From contig CALTTS010000013.1 in the NCBI GenBank assembly GCA_943912265.1, positions 30,460 through 94,459 on the forward strand: a stretch of DNA of 64,000 nt, read 5' to 3'. Position 1 is the first letter of the stretch; each line of letters opens with the position of its first letter. The position numbers and the translations under genes were made by a program. The notes under the pieces are model-generated. The model made no database searches and was not told where the DNA came from. It was given only the letters and a program-made list of their open reading frames with translations. Positions 9,051 to 18,158 of this stretch are shown here, piece by piece. This DNA is from an uncultured Xanthomonas sp. GTDB taxonomy: Bacteria; Pseudomonadota; Gammaproteobacteria; Xanthomonadales; Xanthomonadaceae.

Positions 9051-10301
9051 ATGGAACCCGCCCCGCTGACGGACCGCCCGCTGAAGATCCTGCATACCGA
9101 AGCCGCGCGCGGCATGGGTGGCCAGGAGATCTACCTGCTGCGCCACCTGCTGGCCATGCGCGCGCGTGGACACGACATGTCCCTGCTGTGCCAGCCCGGC
9201 GCGCGCCTGGCCGAGGCCGCGCGCGACCACGGCTTCGTCGTGCACACGCTGGAAATGGGCGGGCTGCCGCGGCTGCTGCGGGGCATCCCCGCGGTACGCC
9301 ACCTGGTGCGCACGCACCGCTATGACGTGGTCAACGTCACCAGCCGCCGCGATGCGCTGATCGCCGCCGCCGGGGCACGCCTGGCGGGCGCTCCGCTGGT
9401 GGGTGCGCTCGCGCCACCTGATGAGCCCGGTGCACTCGCTGCTGACCTACACCTGGCTGCCGCAGCGGGTCATCACCGTCAGTCAGTTCGTCAAGCGCCT
9501 GCTGCAGGAACGCGGCATCGCCCCGGGGCGGATCGGCGTGGTGTGCCGCCGATGGCGCAATCGCCGCTGCCCAGCGGCGATGAACCGCCGGCGCGCTCCT
9601 GGGCGGAGCTGCGGCAACTGCGCGCCGAGATCCGCGCCGGACTGGGTTTCGGCGAGGACGACGTGGTGGTCGGGTGCGTGGCGGTGCTGCGCGAGCCCAA
9701 GGGCCACCTCGACCTGCTCGACGCGATCGCGCCGCTGTGCCGGGCGGACCCGAAACTGCACCTGCTGATCGTCGGCGACGGCGAGCCGGTCATGGCGCGG
9801 CTGAAGGCCATGCGCGCGCAGTACGGCATCGAAAGCCAGGTGCACCTGCCCGGCTACCGCGCCGACGCGGCGCGACTGATGGCCGGCTTCGACGTGTTCG
9901 CCCTGCCCAGCCACAAGGAGGCCGCCGGGACCGTGTTCCTGGAGGCCGCCCAGGCCGGCGTGCCGATCGTCGCCACGCGCGTGGGCGGCATTCCGGAAAT
10001 GGTGGTCGAACAGGCCAATGCTATTCTCGTCGCGCCCGGGGACCCGGCCGCGTTGACCGCCGCGCTGCGCACGCTGGCAGCCTGCGGCGAACTCCGCCAG
10101 GCGATGGGCCGCGCCGGCCTGGACTGGATCCGCGGCGAACACCGCTTCACGGCGGCGGGGCATTGCGAAGCCACCGAACACCTTTACCACCAGTGGCTCG
10201 AGGAATTGGGACATGGCCCACGCCAAGTCGGTACCGGTACTGATGCACCACCACGTCAGCCCGTCGCCGGGCATGATCACCGTCTCACCGGAAAACTTTG
10301 A
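9051..10301 (+). CDS. Glycosyltransferase, GT-B fold family 4 type, with a compensated double frameshift
   Basis: Predicted cytosolic transferase moving a sugar from a nucleotide-sugar donor, probably in surface polysaccharide or lipid glycan synthesis. The N-terminal acceptor domain starts PLKILHTEAARGMGGQEIYLL. The C-terminal donor domain has VVVGCVAVLREPKGH, LLIVGDGEP and the donor-binding E-x7-E-like run FLEAAQAGVPIVATRVGGIPEMV. Between about 9401 and 9546 the open frame reads nonsense (Pro/His/Arg-rich), while the frame starting at 9403 reads sensible family sequence (RSRHLMSPVHSLLTYTW, ITVSQFVKRLLQERGI). One extra base near 9401-9403 and one missing base near 9545 would explain this. 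The gene is therefore either mis-sequenced or carries a 47-residue scrambled segment. The ATG at 9051 is preferred to the GTG at 9042. The 3' end overlaps the deacetylase gene by 89 bases. Confidence 0.82.
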   Translation: MEPAPLTDRPLKILHTEAARGMGGQEIYLLRHLLAMRARGHDMSLLCQPGARLAEAARDHGFVVHTLEMGGLPRLLRGIPAVRHLVRTHRYDVVNVTSRRDALIAAAGARLAGAPLVGALAPPDEPGALAADLHLAAAAGHHRQSVRQAPAAGTRHRPGADRRGVPPMAQSPLPSGDEPPARSWAELRQLRAEIRAGLGFGEDDVVVGCVAVLREPKGHLDLLDAIAPLCRADPKLHLLIVGDGEPVMARLKAMRAQYGIESQVHLPGYRADAARLMAGFDVFALPSHKEAAGTVFLEAAQAGVPIVATRVGGIPEMVVEQANAILVAPGDPAALTAALRTLAACGELRQAMGRAGLDWIRGEHRFTAAGHCEATEHLYHQWLEELGHGPRQVGTGTDAPPRQPVAGHDHRLTGKL

Positions 10302-11067
10302 AAGCCAGATCGCCTGGCTGGCCACCGACGGCTGGACCTCGCTGACCATGCAGCAGTACGCCGGCTTCCTGGCCGGCGCGCCGGTACCGCGCAAATCCAT
10401 CCTCATCACCTTCGACGACGGCTACCTGGACAACTGGGTCTACGCCCACCCTGTCCTGCAGAAGTACGGCATGCACGCGGTCGTGTTCCTGGTCACCGGC
10501 TGGATGGGCCAGGGCGAGGTACGCCCGCACGCCGGCCAGCAGGGCGCGGCATTGCCGCCCACGCCGGACCACCGCGGCTGCGAGGACGCGATCTTCCGCC
10601 TGGACCGCGCCGACGAGGTGATGATGCGCTGGAGCGAGGCGCGCGCGGCCATCGCCGCCGGCACCTTCGAAATGCACTGCCATACCCATACGCATACCCG
10701 CTGGCTGCGCATGGAAATCAGCCGCGAACAGAAGTGCGCGGGCATCCGCGAGGACCTGGTGCGCGCACGCGATGAACTGCGCAGGGAACTGGGCGAGGCC
10801 TCCGACACCCTGTGCTGGCCCTATGGCGATTTCGACGAGGACTACGTGCGGATCGCGCGCGAACTCGGCTTCCGCTACCTGCACACCACCCATCCGTTCG
10901 GCCGCAACCTGGTGGGCGGGGACCCGGAGCACATCTACCGTTTCGCCATCCGCAACCGGCCGGCGAAGTGGCTGCGCAAGCGCATCGCCAGCAGCTACCA
11001 CCCGTTGATCGCGCCGCTGTTCAACCGCTTCAAGGCGCAGCGCCGGGGCATGGTCGCCGGGCCGTGA
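10213..11067 (+). CDS. Polysaccharide deacetylase (NodB-homology, carbohydrate esterase 4)
   Basis: Predicted metal-dependent N- or O-deacetylase acting on a glycan (284 residues). NodB motifs are visible: MT1 with D68-D69 (ITFDDGYLDNW) and MT2 as H157-T-H-T-H161 (MHCHTHTHTRW), followed by the WPYGDFDEDYVRIAREL motif. The C-terminus is basic and holds a short hydrophobic patch (SSYHPLIAPLF). No signal peptide is seen, so it is likely cytoplasmic or membrane-associated. The ATG lies inside the upstream glycosyltransferase gene (89-base overlap), so the two are co-transcribed and probably act on the same glycan. A bidirectional terminator follows. Confidence 0.9.
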   Translation: MAHAKSVPVLMHHHVSPSPGMITVSPENFESQIAWLATDGWTSLTMQQYAGFLAGAPVPRKSILITFDDGYLDNWVYAHPVLQKYGMHAVVFLVTGWMGQGEVRPHAGQQGAALPPTPDHRGCEDAIFRLDRADEVMMRWSEARAAIAAGTFEMHCHTHTHTRWLRMEISREQKCAGIREDLVRARDELRRELGEASDTLCWPYGDFDEDYVRIARELGFRYLHTTHPFGRNLVGGDPEHIYRFAIRNRPAKWLRKRIASSYHPLIAPLFNRFKAQRRGMVAGP

Positions 11068-11153
11068 CCGGCGCCGGGCGCCCGGCACCGCCGCGGGGCA
11101 GCGCATGCCGCCGGCACGCCAGGCTGCCTTCAGGGATGGCGGGAAGACAAAGC

Positions 11154-11179
11154 AAAACGCCCCGGGATCCGGGGCGTTT
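11154..11179. terminator. Bidirectional terminator between the deacetylase gene and glmM
   Basis: A near-perfect inverted repeat, AAACGCCCCG and CGGGGCGTTT around a short centre. It has a T-run on one side and an A-run on the other, so it can end both convergent transcripts. Confidence 0.85.
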
Positions 11180-11181
11180 GG

Positions 11182-12530
11182 TCATGCCGCGGCGGCCTTG
11201 ACCGCGTCGGCCAGGCGCTCGAGCGTGGCCTGCATCAGGGCATCGTCGTCGGCCTCGACGGTCACCCGCACCACCGGCTCGGTGCCGGACGGGCGCAGGA
11301 ACGCGCGGCCCCGGCCCTGCACCGCCGCCTGGGCGGACTGCAGGGCCCGCACCACGCCCTCGGCGCCGACCACGGCCTTGGCCGAGACGCCGTCCAGCCG
11401 CACGTTGACCGTGCGCTGCGGCACCTTGGCCAGCCCGGCCAGCGCCTCGTGCAGCGAACGGCCGCGGCGCCTGAGCACCTCCAGCACCTGCAGGGCGCTG
11501 ACGATGCCGTCGCCGGTGGTCGCCCGGTCCAGGCACAGCAGGTGGCCGGAGGTCTCGCCGCCGAGCACGCCGTGTTCGGCCACCAGCAGCTGGTGGACGT
11601 AGCGGTCGCCGACATTGGCGCGCAGGAACGGGATGCCGCGCCCGGCCAGCGCCGTTTCCAGCCCGTAGTTGGTCATCAGCGTGCCGACCACCGGCCCGGC
11701 CAGGCGGCCGCTGTCGCGCCAGTCGCAGGCGAGCACGTACAGCAGGTCGTCGCCGTCCACCGGGCGGCCGCCGTCGTCCACCATCAGCACGCGGTCGCCG
11801 TCGCCGTCGAAGGCAATGCCGAGGTCGGCACCGGCCTGGCGCACCTTGGCGGCCAGGTTGTCGATGTGCATCGAGCCGACGCCGTCGTTGATGTTCAGCC
11901 CGTCCGGGCGGTCGCCGATGGCGACGACGTCCGCGCCCAGCTCGCGGAACAGCAGCGGCGCGATGTGGTAGGTGGCGCCGTGGGCGCAGTCGAGCACCAG
12001 CTTCAGCCCGCGCAGGTCGAAGCCGCGCGGCACGCTGGCCTTGCAGAACTCGATGTAGCGGCCGACCGCGTCGCGGGTGCGCACGGCCTTGCCGAGCTTC
12101 TCCGAATCGACCGTGGCGAACGGCGCGTCCACCGCCGCTTCGATCGCGGTCTCGGTCTCGTCGGCCAGCTTCTCGCCTTCGGCCGAGAAGAACTTGATGC
12201 CGTTGTCGTAGTGCGGGTTGTGCGAGGCGCTGATGACGATGCCGGCATCGGCGCCGAGGGTGCGGGTGAGGAAGGCCACGGCCGGGGTCGGCATCGGCCC
12301 GAGCAGTTGCACGTCCGCGCCGGCCGCCACCAATCCGGCCTCCAGCGCCGACTCGAACATGTAGCCGGAAATGCGCGTGTCCTTGCCGATCACCACCACC
12401 GGCCGGTGCGGCATGCTGCCGGCCAGCGTGCGGCCCAGCGCATTGCCCAGTTTGAGCACGAAGTCCGCCGAGATCACGCCCTGCCCGACCCGGCCGCGGA
12501 TGCCGTCGGTACCGAAATACTTGCGTGAGC

Positions 12531-12534
<4 letters not shown>
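11182..12534 (-). CDS. glmM: Phosphoglucosamine mutase
   Basis: Converts glucosamine 6-phosphate to glucosamine 1-phosphate for UDP-GlcNAc, hence peptidoglycan and lipopolysaccharide (450 residues). Visible are the N-terminal KYFGTDGIRGRVG, the phosphoserine loop ISASHNPHYDNG (active Ser 104), the metal loop AFDGDGDRVLMVD, the sugar loop GGETSGHLL and the phosphate-binding RPSGTEPVVRV. The ATG overlaps the accD stop by 4 bases. In Pseudomonas glmM, tpiA and secG are adjacent; here the oxygenase and glycan genes separate glmM from tpiA. Confidence 0.98.
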
Positions 12535-13412
<878 letters not shown>

Positions 13413-13490
13413 GCGAAGGCTCTGGTTCCGTGAAGGCGGCGCGCGGCCGCAAAGCCGCGACAGTCTAGCCCAGACGCCGCCGAACCGGCC

Positions 13491-14300
13491 CTACCGTGCC
13501 GTATCGAGCGCCTGCCGCAACGGCGCCAGGAAAGCCTGCGTGCGAGCCACCGCATCGGCGATATCGGTGGCCCCTTCCAGCGTCGCCACCAGGGCGCTGC
13601 CGACCACCACGCCGTCGGCGTCGCGGGCCATGGCGCTGGCGCTGGCGGCGTCCTTGATGCCGAAGCCCGCCACCACCGGCACCGTGGCCAGCGCCTTCAG
13701 CGCATGTACGCGGCTGCCGGCGGCCTGCACGTCCAGGCGGTCGGAGGCACCGGTCACGCCGGCGAAGCTGACGTAGTACAGGTAGCCCTGCGCGATCCGG
13801 CCGAGCAGCGCCAGCCGCGCGTCGGTGGTGGTCGGCGAGGCCAGCGCGATCAGGTCCAGCCCGGCGGCGGCGAACGCGGCCTGGGTGTCGGCAGCCTCCT
13901 CCGGCGGCAGGTCCACCAGCAGCACGCCGTCCACGCCGGCGGCCACCGCCTCGGCGGCGAAACGCGCGGTGCCGTGGATTTCCACCGGGTTGAGGTAGCC
14001 CATCAGCACCACCGGGGTGACGGCGTCGTCGCGGCGGAACGCGGCCACCTGCCGCAGCACCCAGCGCAGGCCGGCGCCGCGGCCCAGCGCGCGCTCGGAG
14101 CTGCGCTGGATGGTCGGGCCGTCGGCCATCGGGTCGGAAAAGGGCACGCCCAGTTCGATCACGTCGGCACCGGCGGACACCAGCGCATGCATCACCGGCA
14201 CGGTGGCTTCCAGCGACGGGTCGCCGGCGGTAACGAAGGGGATCAAGGCCTTGCGGCCGGCGGCGGCCAGGGCGGCGAATTTGCTTGCGATGCGGCTCAT
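13491..14300 (-). CDS. trpA: Tryptophan synthase alpha subunit
   Basis: Cleaves indole-3-glycerol phosphate to indole and glyceraldehyde 3-phosphate; indole is channelled to TrpB (269 residues). Catalytic E49 (DVIELGVPFSDP) and D60 (DPMADG) are present. The loop with YYVSFAGVTGA and the phosphate-binding VVAGFGIKDA and VVVGSALV are intact. It follows trpB after 127 non-coding bases in which I see nothing distinctive, and the two are probably co-transcribed under TrpI control. Confidence 0.98.
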   Translation of the reverse strand: MSRIASKFAALAAAGRKALIPFVTAGDPSLEATVPVMHALVSAGADVIELGVPFSDPMADGPTIQRSSERALGRGAGLRWVLRQVAAFRRDDAVTPVVLMGYLNPVEIHGTARFAAEAVAAGVDGVLLVDLPPEEAADTQAAFAAAGLDLIALASPTTTDARLALLGRIAQGYLYYVSFAGVTGASDRLDVQAAGSRVHALKALATVPVVAGFGIKDAASASAMARDADGVVVGSALVATLEGATDIADAVARTQAFLAPLRQALDTAR

Positions 14301-14427
14301 TGGCTGAATCCTTTGGGGTCGTTACGGCCATCCAGGGCAGGGCGTATCGGCTCGGGAAACTCCGGCCCGGCCCTCCGGGGCCGGACGGCTGCGGGACGGC
14401 GGACGCCCGGACGGGCATCGGCGGGGT

Positions 14428-15636
<1,209 letters not shown>

Positions 15637-15713
15637 TGCGGTGTTCCTCGGGATCGCCGGGGCGCGGAGGCACCCGATGCGGTCACGTTAGCGCACCCCC
15701 GGCTGCCGGAAAA

Positions 15714-15726
15714 GCCATAAAATGGC
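15714..15726. promoter_or_regulatory. Small perfect palindrome in the trpB-trpI spacer
   Basis: GCCAT-AAA-ATGGC is a perfect 5-base inverted repeat overlapping a -10-like TAAAAT (15718-15723) for trpI. It may be part of a TrpI-binding or autoregulatory site, but no TrpI footprint is known to me for this organism. Confidence 0.3.
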
Positions 15727-15734
15727 CACGTCCC

Positions 15735-15749
15735 GTGAGGAAAACTCAC
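15735..15749 (+). promoter_or_regulatory. Hairpin enclosing the trpI ribosome-binding site
   Basis: GTGAG-GAAAA-CTCAC is a perfect 5-base stem ending immediately before the ATG at 15750. The likely Shine-Dalgarno GAGG lies in its 5' arm and loop, so the hairpin could limit translation. Confidence 0.4.
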
Positions 15750-16637
15750 ATGAACAACCGAACGCTTCCGCCCCTCAATGCCCTGCGCGCCTTCGAGGCC
15801 GCGGCCCGACACCGCAGCGTCAGCCGCGCCGCGCAGGAACTGCACGTCACCCACGGCGCGGTCAGCCGGCAGCTGCGCACGCTCGAACAGGCGCTGGGCC
15901 GGCCGCTGTTCGAACGCGAGGGCCGCGGCCTGCGCCCGACCGCGGCCGGCGAGGCGCTGCGCGAAGCGGCCGGGAGCGCGTTCGCGGAGCTGGCCCGCAG
16001 CTGGGAGCGGCTGGGCCGCGATGCCGGCGACGCGCCGCTCGTGCTCGGCTGTCCCGGCAGCCTGCTGGCGCGCTGGGTCATCCCGCGGCTGGAGAAGCTG
16101 CAGCGCGACCTGCCCGACCTGAAGCTGCACCTGTCCGCGCACGAGGGTGCATTCGCGCCCGCCCTGCCCGGCCTGGATGCGGCGCTGATGATCGACGCGC
16201 CGCCGTGGCCGGACGGGTGGCAGGTGCGCGAACTGGCGCCGGAGCGGATCGGCCCGGTGCTGAGCCCGCGCCATCCCGACTTCGCCCGGCTGTCCGTCGC
16301 CCCGCCCGGGGCATTGGCCGGCGCGCCGCGCCTGCAGGTCGCCTCGCGGCCGCAGGCCTGGCCGCAATGGGCGCAGGCGCACGGGCTGGCGCTGGACCAT
16401 GCCGGCGACGGCCCGGCCTTCGAACACCTCTATTACCTGCTGGAAGCGGCCATCGCCGGGCTCGGCGTGGCCATCGCGCCGGAACAGCTGGTGGCCGAGG
16501 ACATCGCCGCCGGGCGCCTGGCCGCGCCCTGGGGCTTCGCCGCCACCGGCGGGCACTGGCTGCTGGCCGCACCGCCGGGCGAGGACCGGCGCATCGCCCG
16601 GCTCGGCGCATGGCTGGCCCGCGAACTGGCCGATTGA
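15750..16637 (+). CDS. trpI: LysR-family activator of tryptophan synthase genes (TrpI type)
   Basis: Predicted DNA-binding activator of trpBA responding to indole-3-glycerol phosphate, as in Pseudomonas (295 residues). The N-terminal winged helix is LNALRAFEAAARHRSVSRAA with ELHVTHGAVSRQLRTLEQ. The effector domain has motifs I recognise from Pseudomonas TrpI: GSLLARWVIPRLEKL, SRPQAWPQW and FEHLYYLLEAAIAGLGVAIAP. Divergence from trpBA supports the assignment. I chose the ATG at 15750, behind a GAGG ribosome-binding site; an in-frame GTG at 15735 is less likely. A general GcvA-like regulator is the alternative. Confidence 0.9.
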   Translation: MNNRTLPPLNALRAFEAAARHRSVSRAAQELHVTHGAVSRQLRTLEQALGRPLFEREGRGLRPTAAGEALREAAGSAFAELARSWERLGRDAGDAPLVLGCPGSLLARWVIPRLEKLQRDLPDLKLHLSAHEGAFAPALPGLDAALMIDAPPWPDGWQVRELAPERIGPVLSPRHPDFARLSVAPPGALAGAPRLQVASRPQAWPQWAQAHGLALDHAGDGPAFEHLYYLLEAAIAGLGVAIAPEQLVAEDIAAGRLAAPWGFAATGGHWLLAAPPGEDRRIARLGAWLARELAD

Positions 16638-16678
16638 ATCCGGCCAATTTGAATCCAGCCGATTTGAACCCGACCGAC
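16634..16678 (+). repeat. Three tandem 15-base imperfect repeats at the trpI 3' end
   Basis: TTGAATCCGGCCAAT, TTGAATCCAGCCGAT and TTGAACCCGACCGAC follow each other without spacing. The trpI stop codon TGA (16635-16637) is inside the first unit, and every unit repeats the TGA in the same frame. Confidence 0.85.
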
Positions 16679-16742
16679 CGGGTGGCGCGCAAGCGGATGC
16701 CGGGCGGATGCGGACCGGCGGGAGAACGGCGGGCGAAACCGC

Positions 16743-17375
16743 TCAGTCGCCGGCCTTGCCGCGCAGCGCCGCGACGAAGGTGCGCATCCTGCCGGGATTC
16801 TTGATGCCCGGCGCCTGCTCGATGCCGCTGGACACGTCCACGCCCCACGGCCGTGCCAGCGCGACGGCCGCGGCGACGTTGCCGGCATCCAGCCCGCCGG
16901 CCAGCAGGAACGGGCGGTCGAGCGTGGTCGGCAGCACGGCCCAGTCGAAGCGTCGGCCGCTGCCGCCCGGCTCGCCGGCGGCGTGGCCGTCGAACAGGAA
17001 GGCCTGCGCGCGCGGATGTTCGCCCAGCCGCGCCAGCGCGGCGGCCGGATCGCCGCCCATCGCCACCGCCTTCCAGTACGGCAGGCCGAACTGTGCGGCG
17101 AACGCATCGCTCTCGCCGCCGTGGAACTGCAGCACGTCCGGGCGCAGCGCCTCGGCGATGGCGTGCACCTCGTCGGCCGGGGTATCCATCACCAGCGCGA
17201 CCACGCCGATGCCCGTCGGCACCGCCGCCCGCAGGCTGCGCGCCTGTTCCAAGGTGACCCGGCGCGGGCTGCGCGCGGCGAACACCAGCCCGACGTAGTC
17301 CACGCCGAGGCCGGCCGCCAGCACGATGTCCTCGGCGCGGGTGAAGCCGCAGAACTTGATCTTCGGCACGCTCAT
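16743..17375 (-). CDS. trpF: Phosphoribosylanthranilate isomerase
   Basis: Third step of tryptophan synthesis from anthranilate, an Amadori rearrangement in a TIM barrel (210 residues). The general-base Cys is C9 (KIKFCGFTRAEDI) and the general-acid Asp is in the FLFDGHAAG region. Also seen are DVLQFHGGES, LLAGGLDAGNV and GVDVSSGIEQAPGIKN. The start gives an ATGA overlap with truA; the open frame upstream is truA read in another phase. It is convergent with trpI across about 105 bases holding the tandem repeats. Confidence 0.97.
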   Translation of the reverse strand: MSVPKIKFCGFTRAEDIVLAAGLGVDYVGLVFAARSPRRVTLEQARSLRAAVPTGIGVVALVMDTPADEVHAIAEALRPDVLQFHGGESDAFAAQFGLPYWKAVAMGGDPAAALARLGEHPRAQAFLFDGHAAGEPGGSGRRFDWAVLPTTLDRPFLLAGGLDAGNVAAAVALARPWGVDVSSGIEQAPGIKNPGRMRTFVAALRGKAGD

Positions 17376-18151
17376 GCCGGCCACGTCACCCGTTCCGGCA
17401 GGCCCCAGCGCGCGTCGTACAGCGGACCGACGAACACCAGCCCGGTCGGTGGTGCGGTCGGCCCGGCCAGGGTGCGGTCGCGCGCGGCCAGCAGCTCGGC
17501 GATCCACGCCTCCGGCCGCTCGCCGCTGCCGACCATCAGCAGCGAACCGACGATATTGCGCACCATGTGGTGGACGAAGGCATTGGCCTGCACATCCACG
17601 GTCACCACGTCGCCGTCGCGGCGCACCGACACCGCCTGCATCTCGCGGCGGCCGTGCGCGGCCTGGCATTCGGCGCTGCGGAAGGACTGGAAATCCCGTT
17701 CGCCGAGCAGCGCCTGCGCGGCCCGGTGCATCGCGTCGGCATCGAGGCGGCGGCGCTCCCACGTCAGGGTCTGCCGGTACAGCGCCGGCCGCACCTGGCG
17801 GTTGAGGATGCGGTAGCGGTAGCGCCGCGCGCGGGCGCTGAAGCGGGCGTTGAAGTCGCCGGCCACCGGCACGCACCAGTGCACGCACACCGCCGGTGGC
17901 AGGTATGAGGTGGCGCCGAGCATCCAGCCGCGCGGCGCGCGCGGCGTGTCGCAGTCGAAATGCGCCACCTGGCATTCGGCATGCACACCGGCGTCGGTGC
18001 GGCCGGCGCAGGTCACCTGCACCGGCGTCGCGGCCACCGCGGACAGGGCCTGCTCCAGCACCGCCTGCACGCTGGGCTTGCCGGCCTCGCCCAGGTGCTG
18101 CCAGCCGTGGAATTCGCCGCCGTCGTACTCGACGCCGAGTGCGTAGCGCAT
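17372..18151 (-). CDS. truA: tRNA pseudouridine(38-40) synthase
   Basis: Modifies uridines 38-40 in the anticodon arm of many tRNAs (259 residues). Catalytic D53 sits in CAGRTDAGVHA. The start MRYALGVEYDGGEFHGWQ and the C-terminal FVHHMVRNIVGSLLMVG motif are typical. It follows fimV by 7 bases and overlaps trpF by 4, the arrangement asd-fimV-truA-trpF known from Pseudomonas. Confidence 0.97.
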   Translation of the reverse strand: MRYALGVEYDGGEFHGWQHLGEAGKPSVQAVLEQALSAVAATPVQVTCAGRTDAGVHAECQVAHFDCDTPRAPRGWMLGATSYLPPAVCVHWCVPVAGDFNARFSARARRYRYRILNRQVRPALYRQTLTWERRRLDADAMHRAAQALLGERDFQSFRSAECQAAHGRREMQAVSVRRDGDVVTVDVQANAFVHHMVRNIVGSLLMVGSGERPEAWIAELLAARDRTLAGPTAPPTGLVFVGPLYDARWGLPERVTWPA

Positions 18152-18158
18152 CGCCGGC

